A DNA stretch of 64,000 nt from Isoetes taiwanensis (lineage: Eukaryota > Streptophyta > Lycopodiopsida > Isoetales > Isoetaceae): the NCBI GenBank assembly GCA_021234155.1, contig JAJEKV010000061.1:2505950-2569949 (forward strand), read 5' to 3'. The notes below the pieces were generated by a model. It worked only from the letters and a program-made list of their open reading frames with translations, was not told where the DNA came from and did no database searches. Each line of letters begins with the position of its first letter. The first letter of the stretch is position 1. Both the position numbers and the translations under genes were made by a program. Shown here piece after piece: positions 1-9,180 of this stretch.

Positions 1-533
1 TCTGGGAGCATGAATAAAGCAAATGCACAGTGCTGCCATAATTGTTTTAAGATTCTCACAAATTTGAAGGGTGCTATGAACTTCAAGATTTTCGGGAATT
101 TGAGATAAAGAACTTCCAAGAATCACAAGATTTTAAAGTATTTGAGATCAGAGCGGGTTTAAACCTCTGTCTCCTGTGGATTTAGATTTACACTGATGCA
201 ACGCATTTGGCTTCTATGCCTCTTATAAGCCGGATTTGAGCTCTAAATATCCTATTCGTGCAGATTTTGGTTAAAATGCTATGACCCATATTGCACTTAG
301 ATGAGAAATCTGTTTCACTTCAAATCCGAGCCTATTTCAGAACAGATCTTCTTCTAGCAGGAAGCACCAACCTGGCATATTTCAGCCGAGAACACTTTCC
401 AAATGACCATTTCCGGACCTGTTAATGCAAAGAAAAGCAAGAATAGAGCCGCAGATCTGCATGCGTGGCATGGACGTCCTTCTGGAGTTTTACATGGTAA
501 TAAGGCCGCCTATTATTCTCTGCATTCCAATGT
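1..533. other. Left flank, no recognised gene
   Basis: This is the plant sequence into which the DIRS-like element appears to have inserted. Short frames occur, but I recognise no domain, splice pattern or repeat in it. It could be intergenic or intronic. Confidence 0.4.
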
Positions 534-544
534 CATTACTGAGC

Positions 545-573
545 ATGGGTCCTGTTCTACACACAAGTGGCCG
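545..573 (-). repeat. Split direct repeat B2 (3' end of DIRS-like element)
   Basis: This is the second copy of the 29-bp B repeat and marks the downstream tip of the element on the minus strand. It is preceded on the plus strand by a 7-bp segment (ACTGAGC) that also borders the other end of the element. Confidence 0.82.
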
Positions 574-1176
574 GTGTTCTCATTGAGCTTTGGAAAAAAT
601 TTTGAGTACAAAGAGCCCCCGTAGGGTGGATGAAACAATGCTTAATACTATATGCCCCGAAATATAGACAATCCTCGAGAGCATTTAATCTGTCAACTTC
701 GATTTGAGTACAAAGAGTCTGGCCAAAGCCGAAAAATGCGTCCCCATCGAGTGCGAATCGCTTGTTGTGGAGCCGATGTGAACGTCGCCCCCTGAGTTGA
801 GGAGCGTCCGTGGACTGCATACCCTGTCACCGAAAAGATGAATTAGAGGGAGAGAACCTGGAAAAGAGAGAACCCATTATTTGTTAGAAGTTCCATAGTA
901 GGCGAGGAACGACGCCCTGAAGACAGAGAGAAAAAACAATCTCGGAAGCCACAGGGCTACGCCGAGAGAAAGCCACGGTCGACCAACCGAAAAACATTAC
1001 TAGGACTGTCAGTTGGTACCGCCTCAGAGGCAACATCGCCACGCCGAGAGAAGAAGAAAAAATATCTATACACATGCCCCCAAGGACCCCCAACAAACCT
1101 AAAGAAACCCAACCGAACAAGTGAAAACGAACTCTCATCCAGTGAAGGACAAAAAAGCGGTGGGGGTGGGAAGGGC

Positions 1177-1336
1177 GGGAAGCTAGGTAGAGGTGCAAGC
1201 GACCAAAACAAAGCCCAAGAGAACGCCGATAGCCAATGATGTGGAAAACTGGTCTATAAGTAGAAGGGCAAGGAGATGGGGCGTCCCCATCCAAGGAATG
1301 ACGGTTCTATTGCTATCGCAATAGAACCGTAGCATT
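1177..1336 (-). repeat. Split direct repeat A2 (internal copy)
   Basis: This is the second copy of the 160-bp A repeat, placed between B1 and B2 as expected for PAT-type elements. It carries the same hairpin at 1301-1330. Confidence 0.9.
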
Positions 1337-1342
1337 CCTAGG

Positions 1343-1371
1343 ATGGGTCCTGTTCTACACACAAGTGGCCG
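1343..1371 (-). repeat. Split direct repeat B1
   Basis: This 29-bp block starts ATGGGTCCTG on the plus strand and ends GTGGCCG. It matches B2 exactly and lies directly next to A2, separated only by a 6-bp palindromic spacer, CCTAGG. Confidence 0.85.
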
Positions 1372-1389
1372 AAAGAAGAGGAACCTACC

Positions 1390-2379
1390 TCAAAGACCCA
1401 GATGGCGAGAAACAGTGAGACGTTCCTGAATATCGGGTAGAATGTAGCGTGAATGGGAAGCAGCAGAGCGCCAACGCCCATGAGAGCGGACAATGTCAGA
1501 AGGGACAGATGTGGCAGCAGCTGTGGTGGCACCGCCCCTACGGCCCGCATGGGTACCAAAATCTCGAGGCTCCAAACCGATAAGACGCAGGGCCTCAAAC
1601 CACCAAGAACGGGCAGCAGCATAAGACAAAGAGCGCGTGGAGGACAAGGATGAGCGAAAGAGAGGGCCTCCCTCAGGTGGGTCAGAGGTGCGAAAACAAC
1701 AGGCGGACAACAGACGCTGCAATAACATGACCGGGCAAAAGGGGGAGAATGTGCGGGCTATGAGGACCTCCTGGCCAGCGGCAGACTGGTCGCACTTAGA
1801 CTTGCGGATATGCAACTGGACGTAGTCAGGGAAAAAAGATAGGTCACGCCAATTCAAGTGCAGCGCCTCAGAGATGCGGAGAAAACCAGCAAAGCAGATA
1901 GTGACAAGGCATGCTTTCATGAGGCTGCGCCAATCGGCTCTAGCGGGGGCGAGAAGGGAGATGACCTGGCGGACGTGAGACGCGGTAAGAGGTAAATGCC
2001 GCCGTGAAGAAGTGTGGGTACGAGGAGCGGCTTGGCGGACCAAAGCAGGAAGGGGGGCCGAACAAGGAGATGGGAGGTTGACCAAGCTATGAAAGAAGGT
2101 AATTGCGGCAGACGCGACCCCTATAGAAGTAGGACTACGACGGGTGGAAATCAAAGAGGAAAAGAATGCAGCAACATGCAACGAGGAAGCAGGCAAGGAT
2201 GTAAGCTGCTGAGAATGACACCAACGACGAAATTGTAGCCAGGCGGAAGAATAACTGAGCAAGGTAGAGGGCGCACGGGACTGGAGGATAGATGCCATAG
2301 CCGAGGCAAAGAAGGGCAAAGAGGGACCGTCGTAAAAAGGCAAGATATCTGGAACAAGGGGATAAACAAGTGTTAACAT
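1390..2379 (-). CDS. DIRS-like element tyrosine recombinase
   Basis: This 329-aa phage-integrase-type recombinase starts at ATG and replaces the DDE integrase of LTR elements. Catalytic residues can be read directly: R168 in FAGFLRISEAL, a beta-strand lysine at K193 or K195, H277-x-x-R280 in THAGRRGGA, H300 in the SHGRW segment, and the nucleophile Y312 in HSRYI. The N-terminal part (about 25-120) resembles the core-binding helical domain. All RKHRY positions are present without interruption, so this protein may still be active even though the RT/RNase H junction is broken. It is the last gene of the element and ends about 20 bp from the B1 repeat. Confidence 0.92.
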   Translation of the reverse strand: MLTLVYPLVPDILPFYDGPSLPFFASAMASILQSRAPSTLLSYSSAWLQFRRWCHSQQLTSLPASSLHVAAFFSSLISTRRSPTSIGVASAAITFFHSLVNLPSPCSAPLPALVRQAAPRTHTSSRRHLPLTASHVRQVISLLAPARADWRSLMKACLVTICFAGFLRISEALHLNWRDLSFFPDYVQLHIRKSKCDQSAAGQEVLIARTFSPFCPVMLLQRLLSACCFRTSDPPEGGPLFRSSLSSTRSLSYAAARSWWFEALRLIGLEPRDFGTHAGRRGGATTAAATSVPSDIVRSHGRWRSAASHSRYILPDIQERLTVSRHLGL

Positions 2380-2562
2380 CAGCTAACAAAAAAAGGATAA
2401 CAACACCATGTATTACTCTAAGCTATACCAAAACGACCAACAACTCAGAAGCCAAACACAAAGCCAACAAACAACTGAAGAACAACCTTATACTACGATA
2501 AAGATAAAAACTCGTAAGAAGAATCACGCCGGACCAGATGAACGACGTGAGAAAAGACAATT

Positions 2563-3363
2563 TTAAATATCAGAAAAATCACAACGTAAGGCGAACAGAG
2601 CCGTATGACGACGGAAACCCGCAAGGCGGGAAGAAGGTGATGGGAGTAAGGCATGGGAAAATTCATGAAAGAAAACTGCGTCACGAACAAAAGATTGCCA
2701 AGTGGAGGAGTCAACAGCAAGCAGTGGCCACCAAGGGGCAGAAGGCCATGAGAAAACAAGAAGTGTAAGGCGAGCCCTGCAAATGCGAGCATGATGCAAA
2801 ACCTCGGGAACCAAGGAAGGTGGAGGAAAGCAGTAGTTGTTGAACAAATGCCAGTCATAAGAAAAAGCATCAGGTGCGATCCGATGAGGGTAACAATCCT
2901 TGGTGTTGAAAACTGGCAGGAGGGTGTTGGAAGGGCTAGCAAAGCGATCCACATGATGAGGTCCCCAACGCTCATCCAAGAGGCAAAAAACTGAAGGAGA
3001 CAGAGAAAATTCGTCAAAGGCCCGGATCTTGGAAAGATAATCAGCCCACTCATTCTCCAAGCGTGGAACCCAAACTGGATTCAACTGAATATGGTGCTGA
3101 TAGCAAAAAATTAGTACTTCCAACAGCAAAAAATGAAGAACAGGGGATCGCGAACCGCCATTCTGCAATAAAAAGAACACATTCTGATTGTCCCCACGAG
3201 CTATCACCCGTGAGTTAGTTAAACGAGTGAGACACCGCCGCGGGATCCGGAAAAGAGCAAAAAGTTCACGCCAAGTGGATGATTGAGGCGGGCATCCGCT
3301 ACGAGAAGTCCCCGAAAAAAAGAGAGAAGTGAGAACCCGGGACGTGAAAGCCAACCACCCCAT
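2563..3363 (-). CDS. DIRS-like element RNase H plus DIRS C-terminal domain
   Basis: This is the continuation of the Pol polyprotein. RNase H acidic positions are visible as E33 (TWREL), D58 (ARGDNQ) and D108 (EWADYL). The first catalytic aspartate lies upstream of this ATG in a different frame, near 3370-3380, so the domain is split by frameshifts. From about residue 133 a second conserved block reads WGPHHVDRFAS, then FNT, DAFSYDW and FPPPSLVP. This is the characteristic region that follows RNase H in DIRS-type elements and has been compared with DAM-like methyltransferases. I cannot confirm methyltransferase activity from motifs. The frame sits between the RT and the recombinase. Confidence 0.8.
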   Translation of the reverse strand: MGWLAFTSRVLTSLFFSGTSRSGCPPQSSTWRELFALFRIPRRCLTRLTNSRVIARGDNQNVFFLLQNGGSRSPVLHFLLLEVLIFCYQHHIQLNPVWVPRLENEWADYLSKIRAFDEFSLSPSVFCLLDERWGPHHVDRFASPSNTLLPVFNTKDCYPHRIAPDAFSYDWHLFNNYCFPPPSLVPEVLHHARICRARLTLLVFSWPSAPWWPLLAVDSSTWQSFVRDAVFFHEFSHALLPSPSSRLAGFRRHTALFALRCDFSDI

Positions 3364-3377
3364 CCCTCATCGCGGCA

Positions 3378-4577
3378 TCAAAACCCAAGGTAGACGACCA
3401 CGATGAGGGCGGCCACAAAGGGGGCTCTGTCGAACTGATAAATCAGGGTTTGCCAAAGCTGGACCTCCTGTTTTGCAAGGGGAGATAGTAGAAGGGGGGT
3501 ATCCCAAAGGTCGGCCAGACGCAGATCAGCATGAAGGCCACAAGATAAGGCAGCACAAAGATGACCCAAGACCAAGCGTAGGGATTGGATAAAGCCAAGG
3601 AAACGGGCAATCAGGCGAGGAGTGACATTTTGGGAGGATAAGAGACAAGAGCACAGAGACAGAACCCGTTCCTTCTTAGCCCGAGAAATACGAAAGAAAC
3701 CCTCATGAGCATCCACTATGAAACCTAAGAAAATTGTGCGATGGGAGAGACGAAACCGACACTTTTTCCAAGCTAGGAGAAAGCCGGCCTGCTGCAAGTC
3801 CGAAATGACGCGAATCTGCAGAAACTCAGGACGTGACTGGCACAAGAATAGAATATCATCAACGTAGGGTAAGCAACGGATGCCCTGACCTCGCCAAAAC
3901 CGAACTATCTGTCTGACTAATTTGGTAAAGACAAAGGGGGCTGAAGCTAGACCAAAGGGGAGGACATTAAAGACATAGAACTGACCATCAAGACCAAAAC
4001 CCAAGAAAGTACGATGAGGAGGCCAGATCGTGACATGATGATAGCCTGATTTGAGGTCGACAGCAAAGAGAAAGTCGTTGGGCAAACTCAAATGTGACAA
4101 TAGTTCGAGGGACTCATACCGAAAGGTGGGGATAGTCAAGAAAGAGTTCAGATAGCGCAGATCCAAGATGAGACGGAATTTGTTTAGGCCTTTGGGGACG
4201 ACCCCCAAGGGGGAACAGAAGAAAGGACGAGAGGAGACTGGGGAAGCGGCACCTGTGCGCAGGAGATCGGCTATAGCAGAGCGAGCAAAGTCTAGGTGGG
4301 CAGACACGGACGAGTGGTTTGAGGCGGCGAAAGCAACAGACGGACACGCGGATGACCAAGGAAGGCGATAACCAAACTGTATCCAACTCAACACCTGTTG
4401 TGAGGAGCAAATGGATTGCCAAAAAGGAAGAGACGCATGGAGGCGATCCAGGACTATAGCAGCAGAAGCCAAACCATCAGCTGGGGAGGGGTCGATGCCA
4501 AGATGAGGGATGACCGATGTGAACGGAGCACATTCTGAAAAGAGGCCACAAACTGTAAGTAAACAACCTAGCAACAA
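3378..4577 (-). CDS. DIRS-like element reverse transcriptase
   Basis: This RT domain would copy element RNA into DNA. Visible motifs in order are a finger motif with LDLRYLN (138-144), the first aspartate block FAVDLKSGYHH (171-181), LPFGLASAPF (206-215), the catalytic YVDD box (238-241), and a downstream FLGFIVD segment (283-289). This motif set is typical of DIRS-order and related LTR-type RTs. The first codon is TTG, so the real start lies elsewhere, perhaps upstream or in a shared Gag-Pol frame. The frame ends at 3378, just where the RNase H first aspartate should follow. The continuation is in other frames, indicating at least one indel there. The RT core itself is uninterrupted. Confidence 0.88.
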   Translation of the reverse strand: MLLGCLLTVCGLFSECAPFTSVIPHLGIDPSPADGLASAAIVLDRLHASLPFWQSICSSQQVLSWIQFGYRLPWSSACPSVAFAASNHSSVSAHLDFARSAIADLLRTGAASPVSSRPFFCSPLGVVPKGLNKFRLILDLRYLNSFLTIPTFRYESLELLSHLSLPNDFLFAVDLKSGYHHVTIWPPHRTFLGFGLDGQFYVFNVLPFGLASAPFVFTKLVRQIVRFWRGQGIRCLPYVDDILFLCQSRPEFLQIRVISDLQQAGFLLAWKKCRFRLSHRTIFLGFIVDAHEGFFRISRAKKERVLSLCSCLLSSQNVTPRLIARFLGFIQSLRLVLGHLCAALSCGLHADLRLADLWDTPLLLSPLAKQEVQLWQTLIYQFDRAPFVAALIVVVYLGF

Positions 4578-5019
4578 TGGAAATCATCAAACCAAGTAGG
4601 CAACGGGATCCATGTAGCACCATGCAAGCCTATAACCCTGCATGCCGAGTTAAACCAACACAAGCTCAAACCTAAAACTTGCAAAAAATAACCCATATGC
4701 AACCTTTAACCCGCGGAGAAAAAATTGCACGAATACTAGAGAAAGCTTTCGAGGCAAGCACAATACATACTTAAATGACCTTTCAAACCACATGCCCAAC
4801 ACATGAGAAGGGAATGCCCCCAGTTCATTCAACACCACCCCAACAATGATCTGACTATCAGCCTAACACGTTGTAACCATAAAATAATGGTAACCAACAA
4901 ACTCAAACCTAAGAACAACAAACGTGAGCTAGTGGGACGAGCCAGCAACATTCAACGAATACCATACATAATAGTATTGCTTTAACCTCCAAAACAGAAA
5001 AATCAGGGGGGAACATGCA

Positions 5020-5484
5020 TCATGGACCGGGACGAGGAAAAAATGGAGTCGGGGCCGGCACCAAAGGACCCGGGGGTGGAATTAAAAGCGGCAGAGGAGT
5101 GCTAGGAGATCCGGCATTAGCGCGAGCATGGCAAGTATCAATACGATGGCCAAGACGACCACAAAAAGTGCAAAAAGGACGAGAACCGGATTTAGATGAA
5201 GAGAACTGGGAAGGAGGCGCAGCAGAGAAGGAAGAGCCAGTGGAGGGAGCAGAGGGTCTTGAAGCAGAGGGGCGCCGATCACGATGCATTTGCCGAGCTA
5301 GCTTCAATTTCCTGGAATCATCAGCAGATAAAGCGGGGCCCGCATGGTCATCAAAATCCAAGGCGACATCATAGCCTTCGCGATCAGCAATAATCAAAAA
5401 CTTCATCCTCTGCAGAGTGGCAGCCTTACCTTCCTCAATAATCTGAAGAATCGTATCAGGCACCCGAGGGGACAAAGCTGTCAA
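5020..5484 (-). CDS. DIRS-like element Gag-like protein with zinc knuckle
   Basis: This is a probable nucleocapsid-type protein of the DIRS-like element. A perfect CX2CX4HX4C zinc knuckle (C105, C108, H113, C118) follows a basic, serine/proline-rich stretch, as in retroelement Gag proteins that bind RNA. The N-terminal part is charged and probably helical. The TTG-initiated start is arbitrary: the same frame is open upstream to about 5607, where a TGA closes it, so the true protein is longer or spliced or has been broken. It lies upstream of the RT frame in element orientation, which is the usual position of gag. No match to a named Gag family can be claimed by eye. Confidence 0.7.
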   Translation of the reverse strand: MTALSPRVPDTILQIIEEGKAATLQRMKFLIIADREGYDVALDFDDHAGPALSADDSRKLKLARQMHRDRRPSASRPSAPSTGSSFSAAPPSQFSSSKSGSRPFCTFCGRLGHRIDTCHARANAGSPSTPLPLLIPPPGPLVPAPTPFFPRPGP

Positions 5485-6303
5485 ACGGGCATGAAGCTCT
5501 CGGAATCTTGACTCCGTGGCACAAAGGAACTCATATTGGTGGCGCGACGATTCCCTCTTAAAGTTGGGAACCGACCGAGACGCCCGTTCTCGAACCTCCT
5601 CGGCGGCACCTCAACCGCTCATGCACGTAAGCGCCAGTAAGTGAAGAAGGCTCAGTATGCGTGCCATCCAGAATTGGAGGGTCTGGCAGCAAACGGTGAG
5701 GCACCATATCCAAAGATGGAGAAGGAATGGAGGGGCTCATGGCCGGGCAAGGAATGGCCGAGCCCTATAGAAGGACTTCCGGAAGCCCGAGAAAAACCGG
5801 GGCTTGAACCGGGGCAAAAGAAACGAAGAGACAACTTCGAGATGGACGGGTGAACCCAAGTGAGAAGTCATGCTCGCGGCATCCGATAGGAGGGATCACG
5901 GGATGGCGGTGTTCAACGAAGCGGCCAGAGGAGTGCATGGAAGGCACCTCGGGTGCAATAGAAATCGCAGCAAAGCGCGCGCACGCCGGACAAAGCGGGG
6001 GTAGAAAGGGCGATGCATCGATAGCAAACCCGCCCGCCCGGGCTCGTAAAAGAAGCCCGAGATGTCTTTGGGAGAGCCACGACCGCCATGTTTGTAAAAA
6101 GTCTAGTAACAGCAAGTCGCACGCATTAGAACGAGACAAACAACAAACGATAAAAGACATACAGCGCATGGGGAGAGAAAAATAAAAAAAGGATAGACGG
6201 TGCACGGAACCCCAACAACCTAAACGTAGATCTCGTCACAACACACCTGGGGGGAAAGACAACTAACGAGCACGAGACAAAAACCTTACCTACCTATGGG
6301 GAA

Positions 6304-6980
6304 ACAATGACCATAAAACCGGAAATATGCAGACAAAATACCAAATTTATAGAGCAAAAAATAAAAATAACCATGGGGTCATTATAATCAAACATATGCC
6401 CAAGGAGAGAGCAAACTAAAGGTGAAAGAATAGAATAGAAACAATCATATGAAAGATCCTAAAGGTGATACTGGGTAAACAATGACCATAAAACCGGAAA
6501 TATGCAAGTAAAATACCAAAGTTATAGAGTAAAAAATAAAATAACCATGGGGTTGTTATAACCAATCATATGCCCAAGGAGAGAGCAAACTAAAGGTGAA
6601 AGCAATCATATGAAAGATCCTAAAGGTGATACTAGGGAAACAATGACCATAAAACTGGAAATATGCAAGCAAAATACCAAAATTATAGAGCAAAAATAAA
6701 ATAACCATGGGGTGTTATAACCAATCATATGCCCAAGGAGAGCAAACTAAAGGTGAAAGCAATCATATGGAAGATCCTAAAAGTGCAATGACCATAAACC
6801 GGAAATATGCAAGTAAAATACCAAATTTATAGAGCAAAAAATAAAATAACCATGGGGTCGTTCTGACCAATCATATGCCCAAGGGGAGAGCAAACTAACG
6901 GTGAAAGCAATCATATGAAAGATCCTAAAGGTGATACTAGAACCGGAAATATGCAAGCAAAATACCAATATGCCCATGGA
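6304..6980. repeat. Minisatellite inside the DIRS-like element
   Basis: There are four units and a partial fifth, with periods of about 175, 161, 145 and 143 bp. Each begins near ACAATGACCATAAAACCGG and contains CAATCATATG and AACCATGGGG. It lies in the 5' untranslated part of the element, between A1 and the Gag-like frame. Confidence 0.9.
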
Positions 6981-7506
6981 GAGAGCAAACTAGAGCCCAT
7001 GTAACAAAAAACGACCCATTACTACCGAACAAACATCATAAAGAACCCCTAGAAAAAAAGGGGGGTAATCACCTAATTATAGAGTTATCCAACCAACCTT
7101 GAAACCGAAAAAGCTCAAAAAACAAACTTGAGGGAAAGAGGGTAAGGGAATGATGCAAAAGGCAGGAGAACCCGATCTGGGCATCCCCGTAAAACAGGGG
7201 ATCGAACCTGGTATCCCCTCATTTAAAGAAGGCGGAGGCGGTGGCGATGGCAGGCCGGAAACAATTAAGGCAGAAACCAGAAAACAAACAAAAAAGGGGA
7301 AGTCGAAAAACCTGAGGTGGTGATCAGAGCCATAAAGTGGGGGCCGAAAAGAACAGAGGTAGAGAAACGGCCCGATAACAGAGACAAGAACAAAATCGGC
7401 CTGTATTGAAGAAATTTTTCTTGAATAGAATCGGCCTGAGGGGAGCAAATAGCAGAATCGGCCTATCTATGGTACTTCTGGAAGAAAATGGTTACGGCCT
7501 AGCGCT

Positions 7507-7850
7507 GAACCAAGCTGATCGGAAGGCCAGATCCGGTCTGATGCCCCACTGCCAATCAATCTGGCAGACGGGGGCAGATCTTGCCCAAGCAGGCTGTGGG
7601 CGATCAAACCAATCATCTACCAAAAACCAGGTCCCAAATACTGAACAAACGAACCCAGACAGGGATAATCGGCCAGAACATAGGAAAAGAGGAGGAGCTT
7701 AAAAGGAAGAATCCGTGAAGCCACATCGGCCTGGGGCCGATCCATGCTGATCGGATAACAACCGGTTGATGGCAGATGGCAAACCGGGGCCAGAACTTGC
7801 CCAAGCGGGCTGAGGGCCGATCAAACCAATAAAAAACAACCAGAAAAAAC
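7507..7850. repeat. Diverged duplication in the DIRS-like leader
   Basis: Two copies, about 7507-7630 and 7742-7850, share CTTGCCCAAGC and the GATCAAACCAAT context and are about 235 bp apart. Short ATCGGCCT motifs recur around 7395-7465. The remaining leader (6981-7506 and 7851-8175) holds no recognised gene. Confidence 0.6.
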
Positions 7851-8175
7851 CGATCAAACCAACAAAAAACAATCAGAAGAAACCCACAGAACAGAAACGT
7901 GCTCAATGCATAAAAAACAGATAAAGCAGCACGAAACTAACCAAAACCGCTGTTGAAACTCACTTACTCGCAGCATCCACAGAGCGTGGCACATGGATTC
8001 AAGCAAAGGGAGAGATTAAAACCGTAAAGAAAATAACAGACTTACCTTAGAGGATGCAGCAACCGGACGTGGAAAGCAGTAGGGATGAGAGCGATTAGGG
8101 GCGACCACCACAAGCTCGTCTTGGTGTGGATGAAGCTTGTCTCGGTGTGGATGGCTCTGGCTGGCGTGGGGTGTT

Positions 8176-8335
8176 GGGAAGCTAGGTAGAGGTGCAAGCG
8201 ACCAAAACAAAGCCCAAGAGAACGCCGATAGCCAATGATGTGGAAAACTGGTCTATAAGTAGAAGGGCAAGGAGATGGGGCGTCCCCATCCAAGGAATGA
8301 CGGTTCTATTGCTATCGCAATAGAACCGTAGCATT
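8176..8335 (-). repeat. Split direct repeat A1 (5' end of DIRS-like element)
   Basis: This 160-bp block is identical by eye to A2 at 1177-1336. It includes a perfect hairpin (8300-8329) with 13-bp arms and the loop TATC. It forms the upstream tip of the minus-strand element. Confidence 0.9.
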
Positions 8336-8892
8336 ACTGAGCATGGGGCTTTCCACGATTTTCTTGAACGTTTCTGCAAAATCGCGTGATGATTCTGTCG
8401 TGCGGCAGTATTCGAGTTAATAAGCATTTATTTCAATGCTTTGATGAGCTCAAATGTGACGGTCTATAGATTTCTCGTCCTTCCACAGCTAGTTAATCGA
8501 ACACGAGCATTCAAGAACGTCAGTTGAATCAGACTTGAATAGCACTGAGTTGAATTGGTACCTGTTTATGAACAGCAAGGGGAAACAAAAATGAAATACA
8601 AACTATTTTAAGCCAAGTCCCCGCACAAAATGTCACAGAAAAGTGATTGACAACAGTGAAAGCAACAGATACATAGATAGGAAACCCTGCTACATCAACC
8701 TGCATGACTCTCAAATACAATATCATAATCGGGTCGCATTCTATTCCGGTGGTGCATTCTGATGCGCCCACGTCGACTCAGCCAAGAACACGGAATTGCA
8801 GTTGAGTTCTTCGATTCTGCATCACCGGCTGCGCAGGTTAGAGATCAGACAAAAATACTGAGATGATTCAGCTCCCCGATTATGATATTGTA
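8336..8892. other. Right flank of DIRS-like element, no recognised gene
   Basis: This resumes the plant sequence after the element. Only short unsupported frames are present. The first bases repeat the CATTACTGAGCATGGG motif seen at the other end of the element. Confidence 0.4.
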
Positions 8893-8997
8893 GGGGTAAC
8901 CGATCTGGTCCCCCTTTCTGTTCTTGGCAGGGAATTTCGCCGCCGGGAGCGAAATTCCCTGCCAAGAACAGAAAGGGGGACCAGATAGGTTACCCCT
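8893..8997. repeat. Near-perfect long hairpin (MITE-like), about 48-bp arms
   Basis: The arms start GGGGTAACCGATCTGG and end with its near complement CCAGATAGGTTACCCC. They are separated by about 8 nt (CGCCGGGA), with one mismatch noticed. TA flanks both ends, which would suit a TA target duplication. It could be a miniature transposon or an RNA hairpin such as a small-RNA precursor. Confidence 0.7.
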
Positions 8998-9095
8998 ATA
9001 CATCACTAAAAGTTTAACAACCTGAAGCCTGCCATGAAAAAACAAAGAGAAAAAAATAGGGCCAGAGTTGTTCCAAAATTGGAAGAAGATGCATC

Positions 9096-9180
9096 TGTGA
9101 CGTTCCAGGAAAATATACGCTATAAATACGTATATTTCTGGGTCCGTCACTATACAAGTCTACTTCGTAGCCTTGTATAC
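9096..9180 (+). repeat. LTR-tip-like segment related to the gypsy-1 LTR start
   Basis: The segment starts TGTGACGTTCCAG and keeps AATATACGC, AATAC and TATATT at the same spacing as the gypsy-1 LTR start at 47168. It then has CGTCAC followed by a small palindrome (TATACAAG...CTTGTATA). No matching partner LTR was found, so it is a fragment. Confidence 0.55.

Larger units (their letters stand above)
545..8335 (-). mobile_element. DIRS-order (PAT-like) tyrosine-recombinase retrotransposon
   Basis: Read on the minus strand, the element runs A1 repeat, zinc-knuckle Gag-like frame, reverse transcriptase, RNase H, tyrosine recombinase, then B1, A2 and B2 repeats. A1/A2 are a 160-bp direct pair and B1/B2 a 29-bp direct pair. 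This split-direct-repeat layout is known from PAT and Ngaro-type members of the DIRS order, which integrate with a tyrosine recombinase rather than a DDE integrase. There is no LTR and no integrase. The interior is more GC-rich than the AT-rich flanks. The RT/RNase H join carries frameshifts, so this copy is probably not autonomous, although the recombinase frame is open with all catalytic residues. DIRS elements are best documented in algae, fungi, animals and slime moulds and are sparse in land plants. Confidence 0.88.

Noticed and set aside
884-1294. Minus-strand 136-aa frame between A2 and B2 of the DIRS-like element
   Set aside because: It overlaps the A2 repeat and hairpin, its partner frame also overlaps A1 at 8042-8293, and it shows no motif.
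9148-9180. CACTATACAAG as the start of a CACTA transposon
   Set aside because: The base after CACTA does not match the 30-kb end (CACTACAAGAGG expected), and the segment belongs to the LTR-tip palindrome.
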